A DNA stretch of 64,000 nt from Puccinia triticina (taxonomy: Eukaryota; Basidiomycota; Pucciniomycetes; Pucciniales; Pucciniaceae): contig NC_070558.1 in NCBI RefSeq assembly GCF_026914185.1, positions 8,069,501 through 8,133,500 on the forward strand, read 5' to 3'. The notes under the pieces were generated by a model. That model saw only the letters and a program-made list of their open reading frames with translations, did not search any database and had not been told where the DNA came from. Positions 56,420 to 64,000 of this stretch are shown here, piece by piece. The position numbers were made by a program, and so were the translations under genes. The stretch's first letter is position 1. Each line of letters begins with the position of its first letter.

Positions 56420-56732
56420 ATCCAAATCAAGACTGGAATCAACGAGCCAAGTACCTCCTTTTGATGGCCAACTTTGAGCCTGAATGCCTTGTCTTTACTG
56501 GTCAGTTCTATTTCTTCTCTCTCTGAATTGTTATTTGTAGTAGCTAACACCCTCTCTGAAAGATGAAAGTGGGGTATGTTTGGATACAGTGATCTGCACT
56601 CGGGGTTGGGCTCCAGTGGGTGAGAGGACGTCATGGTGTGGTGATTTAAATAGGTGATCATGGTAGAATGTCCACTCGGGGGATAGCGCGGGCGGGAATG
56701 CACAGATGCGGCTCAGGCAGAGTGCATTCCGG

Positions 56733-57498
56733 TGACATAAGCACTGAGGATGATGTCAGAAAAGCACGCTAGGAAAGCTTACAGAAAGTCACACGCGGAC
56801 CGGAATGCACGGATCGCGGATTGCGGATCACAGATTTTGGATTGGGTATTTGGATCGGAGCGGAAAAGACAGGGCTGGACTGCGGCGGACTACACATGTG
56901 GACTGGTAGCAGCGGCGCGTCAGCGGGTGAGCCTCAACAGCCAAAGCGGGTTCCACCAGCAGGTGAAACCGGGTTGGAGGCGGTGGCAAGAGACCAACTG
57001 GCGGGGGCTAGACAGAGGACGGTGGGAGGTCAAGCGTTGGAGATGAGCAGAGTCTGGGAGAGTGACAAGCGGAAGAGCGGGTGGAACTGGAGGACTAGTG
57101 TGGGATTGAGTGGGAACGGCAATGTGCGTGGAGGGAAGGACGGGAAAAAGGACTTACGGATTTCTCTTCTCTTTTCCTTATCCTATTATCCTATCATCTT
57201 AAGGATTACTCATTATTGTACTACAACTTAAGGACATACTAGAGTTATTAGGAGATATATTTGTGACCTTATCTCTACTTTCAGAGCTACTTGCGGATTC
57301 TGTGCTTACGGAGTGTGGAGATTTATTCACTTGCCGATTATTACACTATAGATCAGGCTCAGAGAGGAGTGCTGAAGGCTAGCGGATAGTAGCAGTGCGG
57401 AGCCAAGTTGCCGACAATCACACAGCCCGGACACTAATATTCTTGAAGAAGGCGGTTAGCGGACATTTTCCACCAACTAACAAGCTTTTATTCTCACA
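56733..57498 (+). repeat. Probable 5' LTR of the second gypsy element
   Basis: It ends TTCTCACA followed by ATTGGGGGTCTGGACGGG, the same layout as the LTR/primer-site junction at 7197. The left edge is not certain, since no second copy lies in the window. Confidence 0.4.
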
Positions 57499-57574
57499 AT
57501 TGGGGGTCTGGACGGGAACCCAAATTTGTGTTGTTATCTGATATTTGGGAACTAGATACACGCGGAAACGTTGA

Positions 57575-59159
57575 ATGAACCCTTTGGAATACAAATTCTT
57601 CACTCCAGGTGACAAAGAAGCTCAGATCAGATCAGGTGGTTTGGACAGCGGAGACACGGTAACTGCGGAAAACGGAGAAGGCTCTTCCTCAAGACCAGCC
57701 AAAACACAATCGTGGTTGGGATCAGCAGGAGGACCAAGACTAGGACAATTATCCTTCTTGTCAGCGCGGAGTCAGTTTTCACCTAATCAGTCAATTGCGG
57801 CAAGGAGGCGACAGCTGTATCAGCGGAGCACTCTGAACGATAGACCGGGGGCGTCAACTGGAGGAATGTTGAGCGGAACTTACGGAGTTCGACCAGAGGA
57901 GACCAAAGACGAGATCATGGACAAAGCACCAGGTGGACCACGACCTGTGGCGCCTGCGCCGAGCGGAGCAAAGATACGGCCAAGGGATTATCCGCACCTC
58001 AAGTTTTCAGAGGCGGAGGTGGAGCGCTTTATCAACTGGTTTCAAGAGAGCAGCACTACAGGAAGGCCTGACGGATGCGGATAAAGCATACCAGGTGGTC
58101 AACTTCTTTCCGGAGGGCAAGGAATTGCGGGAAGTGGAGGACATGAAGGGGTTTGAGAAGAAGGATTGGACCAAGCTCAAGGAGGAGATACTTAAGCGGT
58201 GGGAAGACCGCGGACCTAGGTATCGGGAGAGCGACCTGGAGAAGGTGGATTTGGAACGGGCAGAAAAAGGCGGTTTTTGGACAAGAGCGGAGTACGTGTC
58301 CTACATTACCAGCTTCAATCAGGTTCTGTGGTATTTGGAGCGGAACAGGATAGTGACGGCCAACATGGGCACAACCAAGCGGATTTTCTTGAAGGGATTC
58401 AATGAAACATTCACGGAGAAGGTGCTGCGGGGTTCAATGGTTAAACCGCGACTTGGAGGGCCAAAACTTTTGCCCAGCATGAAGGAGCTATGGTCCGCCG
58501 TCAAGGCAGAACTCAAGGTGTTGGAGCTCATGAACAACAACCAAGGAGATGCGGTTGTGAGGGCAGAACCGGCTCTGCAGGCGCCGGTCATGGTCAAAGA
58601 TGTGAGTGACCTGGCGGATACGCTGAAGGAGCTAAAACTGTTCATGCAGAAAGCGGCGCACAAGCAACCAAAGGAGCAACAGGCAGCCGCCCCCGCGGCT
58701 CCGCAGGCTGGCGGGATGCCTCCGTGGAGGCGAGGACCACCGGTGTGCGACTACTGTACGGAAACCGGCCATATGCGGAATCAGTGCGAGTACTTTGAAA
58801 CAGATCGGGCGGCGGGAAATGTTTCTTTGTGGGGACACACTTTCTTTTGGCCAGATCGTACGTCAGTGGACGGACCGATTCCAAGGGATGTAGTGCGGGC
58901 CGGACAACCTTTGGCAAAGGGAAAAGAGGTGGAGGGAAAAGTGAACATTGGGATGGTCAAGGGCATGGTGTGGAAACCGCCGGCAGTGGCCAGCAGCATG
59001 AAGTGCGTACAGACGGGGGAAGTCTTCTTGGGGGAGCGCTTGGAAAAGATGGATTTGGATCTCGCTCCCGCGCCTAAATCTAGACCAGAGCCGGCCAAGC
59101 AGCTTGCGGTAGCTCCAGTGGCGGGTGGCAACAAGAAAAAGGCAGCAGAGGTTGCATGA
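57575..59159 (+). pseudogene. Gag of a second gypsy element, frameshifted
   Basis: The first 170 codons (57575-58084) and the following frame (from about 58060 to 59159) are in different frames, so one indel breaks the gene. The second part carries the capsid region and a CCHC zinc knuckle (CDYCTETGHMRNQC, near 58747) with the same spacing as the first gypsy Gag. GC content is higher than in the first element. An LTR-like segment precedes it. Confidence 0.75.
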
Positions 59160-59165
59160 AGAGCA

Positions 59166-59672
59166 ATGGGCGCGGAAACCACAGTAGCCCTTACCTTGAG
59201 GGAGTTGGCGGAAATTTCCCCGGTGATGGCAGATGAGATGATTAGCGTGCTTAGAGAGGCGTCAGGGGAAAGGAAGCCCACAGCATTGGCCGTCACCACT
59301 AATGCAGAAACAGCGGAGTTTAAGTGTGCGGATTTCGGACACTCAATGGATTCACTTCCCATTCTACTGTCTACGGCCGTGTCCTGCCCACTTGGATACA
59401 TGAGTATGAGGGTAGGAAACATCACAAAATGTGCCATGATCGACACGGGGTCCATTATCAATATTCTTCCGGTGGACTTGGCGACAGAGGCCAACTTGGT
59501 GTTGCAGAAAACAAACATCAAAATCTGCACAATGGGCGGGTTTACTTGCGAAGTAGACGGGATAGCGGAAGCGGAGACCGTGGAAGTAGCAAAAGTGGTG
59601 AAAAAGTTGTTGTTCTTGGTAACCAGGTCTCATGAAATCATTCTTGGTCAACCGGCTCTTTTTGCCTTCTGA
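59166..59672 (+). pseudogene. Protease region of the second gypsy element
   Basis: The frame contains the retropepsin active site MIDTGSIINILP (Asp-Thr-Gly near 59440) and the downstream ILGQPALF motif, so it is the protease domain. It is separated from gag by a stop and from pol by a MITE insertion. Confidence 0.75.
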
Positions 59673-59724
59673 GCGCAACTGTGCTTCTGCCCCGCTAGGC
59701 AAGAGGAAGTAATGCGGGTAGAAG

Positions 59725-60117
59725 CAACGGTGGGTAGTTACGGTATGGTTATTGTAACGGGTTTTCTCTTGTTACCGTTACCGTTAACCGTAACGGAAGT
59801 GCGTTACGATATTGCACACCCAGGATGTTTGGCATTTAACATCCATTACAATATCTGCCCGCACAGAGGGGCAGATATCAGACTGCATATGATCCAGAGG
59901 GGGACATTTGCCCCTCTTTATCTTGTTAACCGGTGGTTAACGCATTACGCTACTAGTAACGCAAGTAATGCACCAAAAAAATCAGGCCTGTTACAATACG
60001 GGCCCGGGGCTACAACTAGTTGTTACTAGTAGCGATAACACACAAGCACAGTAAAAGCAAGCGTTACGCTACACAGATAACGGCGGTTATTGTAGTGTAT
60101 TGTAACTACCCACTGCT
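59725..60117. mobile_element. 393-bp hAT-like MITE inserted in the second gypsy element
   Basis: The terminal inverted repeats contain GGTGGGTAGTTAC (left) and its near-complement at the right. GGTAGAAG is duplicated at 59717-59724 and 60118-60125, an exact 8-bp target-site duplication. The interior is built of GTAACG / CGTTAC palindromic motifs with no coding sequence. The left end CAACGGTG matches the MITE at 27876. Confidence 0.75.
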
Positions 60118-60659
60118 GGTAGAAGGGACGCACAGGAAGCAGTACGAGACAATCATCTGCCAGCCTCAAAGCCCTGATTGGGTGACAGAGGTGGGCCACG
60201 GGGCACCACATCACTGTGTGGAGCCTCCCGCGGAGGATTTTTAGTTGTTAGCCGAGCTATCCGGGCGGAGGAAGCTTTGACTCAGCTCGGACGGTCAACA
60301 TTTAAGAAGCGGGAGGGTATTGGAAAAAGGACGGAGAGGCAGGTCAATACCAAAGTGAGCTTTCCATTGGCTGCATCTCTGAGTGTGGAAGGATCAAAGC
60401 ACTACCACAGCGCCACTGTGGTGAGCTGCGACTCTGCGACAGGGACAAATGACAAGCAGGAAGCAGGAGTGGACAAGAGCGGGAAAGTTGGTGCGGAAAT
60501 CGGGAACTGCGCGGCGGAGGCGAGCAGTGTACAAGTAAGTCCTCCCAAGTATGCACTCCCGAGTCGGTTGTCTACGAAACCCTACCATTGTGCCACGGTC
60601 GTGAGCGAGATGAGACGTCCGCGCAGGGGTTTGATTTTGGCCAGGACAATCGGCAACAA

Positions 60660-61435
60660 CGGAGAAGCAAGAATGGGGCGAGTCAACGGCGGGAGGTACA
60701 AGCCGGTGGCAAAGAAAGTGCGGCCGCGGAATGTGGCAATGCCGTAGGAGCTCAACCCATCGCTGAGGGAGATCAAGTGTAGCCAGGATCCGTTCAAGAC
60801 ACCTTTACATTGGGTTCCGCCAAGGTTCAAACCAACGCAGCGGATTACGGCTGAGCGTATGGCTAGTCTCAATTTTGGGCCACCGGAATGGCTCCATGAG
60901 GAGGAGTTCCACCTGCTGGTGGAGGCCATTACGCTGCCGGAAAGGGTGTTGTTGTTTGGGCCAGAAGATCGGTGTTTACTCAAACGGTGTATTGGGGATC
61001 CTTATCAAATACCCACTGTTCTGCACAAGCCATGGCAGATACGGCCCATCCCTATAACGGCGGCGATTCACAGAGAGATGACGGAACTTGTGCGGGAACA
61101 GTTGCGGACGGGGTTGTATGAGCAATCATGCTCTAGCTACTCTAGCCCAATCTTTGCGGTAATTAAGCAGGATAAGAAGAGTCTGCGGATTGTGCACAAC
61201 TTTCAACGGCTTAATTCTGTCACTATACGGGACGCTGGGTTACCGCCGCGCATAGAGTAGTTTATTGACACAATGGCGGGGTGGGTTTGCTATGGTCTGA
61301 TGGACGTTATGGGCGGATATGAACAGCGGGAATTGCATACGGAGTCAAGGCCGCTGATGGTGTTCAAGATGCAATTGGGGCACTTGCAGCTTACCTGGCT
61401 TCCGCAGGGGGCTACAAACTTGGTGGCGGTGTGTA
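60660..61435 (+). pseudogene. Truncated reverse transcriptase of the second gypsy element
   Basis: It aligns block by block with the first element's pol start: YKPVAKKVRPRNVAMP, LNFGPPEWLHEEEF, ELVREQLRTGLYEQS and TIRDAGLPP. After a TAG at 61258-61260 it continues with LMDVMGGYEQRELHTESRPL and LPQGATN. It ends abruptly near 61435, before the catalytic xDD motif. Stops at 60745-60747 and 61258-61260 break it, so it is dead. Confidence 0.75.
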
Positions 61436-61720
61436 AGCTCTCAACAATGAGAGCTTCACTAGGCGAGGGACAAGGGGCAAGGACAAGGTTACGAGGACGA
61501 GGGCGAGGGCACAGGGCATGGAGAAGCTTCTAGAACCTCTGTTTGTATTGCAGGGGACAATGGAACTAGCTCGGGGGAAGTCTCAGTACTTCCCTCTATG
61601 TACAACTTTTAGGGAAGGAAGAAGGGAAGGGGAAAAGGGAAGAGAATAAAAAGGGGGAGTTTGCTCACCTAGCTTGGGGGAAGTCTCAGTACTAGCTAGG
61701 AGGGGCGGGGCGGAGGAGAC
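61436..61720. repeat. Purine-rich segment with short direct repeats
   Basis: GCT(C/T)GGGGGAAGTCTCAGTACT occurs at about 61567 and about 61675. The intervening sequence is G/A-rich. It joins the truncated pol to the next, oppositely oriented element. Confidence 0.4.
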
Positions 61721-64000
61721 TAAGTGGGGTGCTTGGTGTTGGTCCGTGATACTCCTGTGATACTTCCTGTGAGTACGCGGGAGTCGCGGCTCACATACCC
61801 CCCACCTATAAAAAATGGCAATGGGGCGAGTGTAGAGTTTGGTGTTCTGTTGGGAAGTTGTCCGGTTTTTGATATTTGAGCGAGTGGTCTGGCGGCCGTT
61901 TGAACCAGTGGTTTAGGCCGTGGACGTCGCGACTGGGTCTGTGGGGAGGTCGTATAATCTTGAGCCATGTGTTTTTTCATGGGTGTATGGTTGTGTTGGG
62001 GCCGCTGAACGTTAGTGGAAGCATTGAAACCAATCGGATAAATGTTGAAAGAAAGGAAAACAGGGAAATTGGAGGGGGTGTGGGCCGCAATCAGGGGAGC
62101 AGGTTGTGTTCTGACAGCGGGAGGGTGGGGCTCTGTATGTTGGCGGCGGTTAGTCGGACGTGTAGCTATCAGTCTTGGCGTCTTCACTGTAATGATGCGG
62201 CCTCGTAAGCCACGTCCCTTATGCAAGAGATGTAGAGTCTTGGGGGTTTTAGAGGGATCGCAAACATACCCCTCAATAGGACCCAGGACTGAGTTGGAGA
62301 TAAGCTTGTTGAGTGACTCGTCAAACGCCTTGGATGCTTCGAATTTTTGGACCGCGGCGGCCTCAATGTCTTCTGTAATAAATTCTTCATCATCATCATA
62401 CCCTTGAGTGACGATGTTGTCTAACTCCTGGATGGCTGCCGTCGTCGTGGTTGTCATGCTGGAGTACAAGTTGCTTGGTTTGTCCAAGACACCAGCTACT
62501 CCCGCTGGTTGGGAGGTTTCTCGACCGGCTGTGGTAGCGGGGCGGGGATCTGGGCCTTTTGCGGAGCTCCATGGCAGTGGGGGAGTATAGTTCGGTGGCT
62601 TTGGTGGCGCTATAAACAACGGGGGAAACTCAACCTTCCCTTGCGCCCAATTGTTTTGGCACGTCTTGTTCGGCGAGCCACAGTGGCCTCTGCACCAGTG
62701 GCAGCGGCCGATTGAGTCCAGGTAAGAGTCAAACTTCAGGATGTTGGCTTGTATCTTGTTGGGTAGCCCACCTGTTAGCCATTTGGCGAGACTCAGGTCC
62801 AAAATCAGTAGAGGGTTGGAGTTGTAATTTATCATACGTTGTAATGTACGGGCCCGCGTCTCGTATTGCGCGAAGGTCTCGGAGGCTTCCATCTTGAGAG
62901 ACTGAATCTTTTCCTTAAGGCCCTGGCGCCAGCGTACCAGGAGCGCCGCGTTGAATAAGGTTTCTTTGAATTTGTCCCAGGACTTTTGGAGGAACTTCTT
63001 TGCTTTGTTGGAGTAGACCAATAAGAGGTTGGTCTCCTTGATGAGAGTACCGGTGATCCTGATCTTGTCAGCGGTGGCCATCACCTTCTTGGTGTCAAAG
63101 AAGATCTCCAAGCCCTGAATCCACGCTAGGAACGGTTTGGTTTCTTGGTAAGGGCCTATGTAGGTGGGGCCATTGGATGTGCGGAAACGTTGGAGGTTGA
63201 TGTGGCCATCTGATGGGTTGGTCGGGCGCGGTGGGGCTGTTTGGTTGGATGTCGCGCAGATTAGAGCCTCCTGGAACCGAGCAAGTTGCTCCTCATTGGC
63301 CCTTGCTTGTTCCTCTGCGGCTTCTTGGGCCAATCAAAAGCGATCTGCGTCCGCCTTTGCACGTTCTTTGGCAGCTTCTTGTGCAGCTAGCGCCCTGGCA
63401 TCCGCGGCTCGCTGCGCGTCGAGATTAGCTTGTTGGAGTTCCAGCATCGCACCTTGTAGCTGTGCGACAAAGGAGTTGTCCGTCGGGGGACTGGGGCCGG
63501 AAGTTGATGCTTGTGAGGCGTCAATTGGTGGCTTGTTGCCTGCGCCCGGTCTTCCTTTGTGGGACATGGCAGTTGGACGGGGGCCTGGGAAAGCGGTGTT
63601 TGGGGGTGTAGTTGGTTTTGGTGGAGGTTGAGGAGGTGGGGAGAGAGCTGGTAGTGCGGATAATAGCGGGTTAAAAGGTTTTGCCGGCGGTGGGGGCGGT
63701 TTAATAGTAGTTGGTTCGACAAGGGACCACGCTTGGATGATCAGAGGGGCGGTGCTGTCGGCCGAAAAGAAGGACATTGTTGGACTGCTCAGGAAGCTGA
63801 TTGCTTGCGGGAGGTTTAAGGAGGTCGACAAGGATGGGGGGCAAGAGTGACTCTCAAGGTGGTTATGCGCCAGGGTTTGGATGGCCGTTGTAGCCGGTTG
63901 CGAGGTCGAGAGCGAGGTTTGCTGTGAGTTTGCCAATGTGATGGGCGGTACGTCGATGGGTTGAGATGTCTGACGCTGCTTTTCAGCCGCCGCGGCCGCT
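61720..64000 (-). pseudogene. Gag of a third gypsy element, partial at window end
   Basis: Minus-strand coding enters from beyond the window end and runs to 61720. It starts with a Ser/Pro/Gln-rich region, then a coiled-coil-like Ala/Glu/Arg helix. The retrotransposon capsid segment follows (FLAWIQGLEIFFDTKKV, SWDKFKETLF, FAQYETRARTLQ). An atypical Cys-rich knuckle (CHWCRGHCGSPNKTC, near 62690) and a Pro/Thr-rich tail end it. One in-frame TGA at 63334-63336 interrupts it in the helical region. Gypsy identity rests on the capsid motifs, as no pol is in view. Confidence 0.65.

Noticed and set aside
61436..61550. Continuation of the second gypsy RT past 61435
   Set aside because: Similarity to the first element's RT ends abruptly at GATNLVAV and the following sequence is a purine-rich repeat.

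Overview
The window looks like a gene-poor, transposon-rich stretch of a basidiomycete genome, most likely a rust fungus (Pucciniales). The host genes are split by many short GT-AG introns of roughly 50-260 bp. They encode ordinary fungal housekeeping proteins. Most of the remaining DNA is layered mobile elements: Ty3/gypsy LTR elements, a tyrosine-recombinase retrotransposon, hAT-type and other TIR elements, and MITEs. The rust assignment is inferred from gene architecture and transposon content, because no ribosomal or mitochondrial marker is present.

Layout. 2.3-4.55 kb (+): seven-exon tRNA dimethylallyltransferase (MOD5/TRIT1). 5.5-18.1 kb: a 12.6-kb unit bounded by about 105-bp terminal inverted repeats and an exact 8-bp target-site duplication. 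It encloses a Ty3/gypsy element with intact gag-pro and pol frames, a textbook -1 frameshift signal, and a reverse-strand spliced ORF between pol and the 3' LTR. 18.1-22.8 kb: decayed gene fragments, a tRNA-derived repeat, a 217-bp fold-back element, a RAD51-paralog fragment and an LTR remnant. 22.85-31.16 kb (-): a complete but dead tyrosine-recombinase retrotransposon with split direct repeats (A1 ... B1-A2-B2). Its gag gene is interrupted by a 2.37-kb TIR element carrying a satellite-like array, which is itself interrupted by a 0.37-kb MITE. 31.2-32.8 kb: repeats.

32.8-43.4 kb is the main host-gene island. SGF11 (SAGA deubiquitinase module, -) and HAS1 (DEAD-box ribosome-biogenesis helicase, +) are divergent and share a 246-bp promoter region. 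They are followed by an 11-exon amino-acid/GABA-type permease (-) and a small Grg1-family stress/starvation protein (+). 46.2-49.0 kb (-) holds an unrecognised multi-exon gene or pseudogene. 49.8-50.8 kb is a lone LTR with its primer-binding site. 51.0-54.3 kb holds a Tourist-like MITE next to a full-length but inactivated hAT transposon. 55.4-56.4 kb is a fragment of an IS630/Tc1-like transposase. 56.7-61.4 kb is a truncated, frameshifted gypsy element with a hAT-like MITE between its protease and RT regions. 61.7-64.0 kb (-) is the gag of another gypsy element running off the window end.

The unifying theme is decay by CGA-to-TGA changes. In the hAT transposase and the tyrosine-recombinase element nearly every in-frame stop is TGA where arginine (CGA) is expected, and the RT catalytic aspartate has become asparagine through the matching G-to-A change. 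This fits deamination of methylated CpG. The frameshift-linked gypsy element lacks such lesions in gag-pro and pol and looks much younger.
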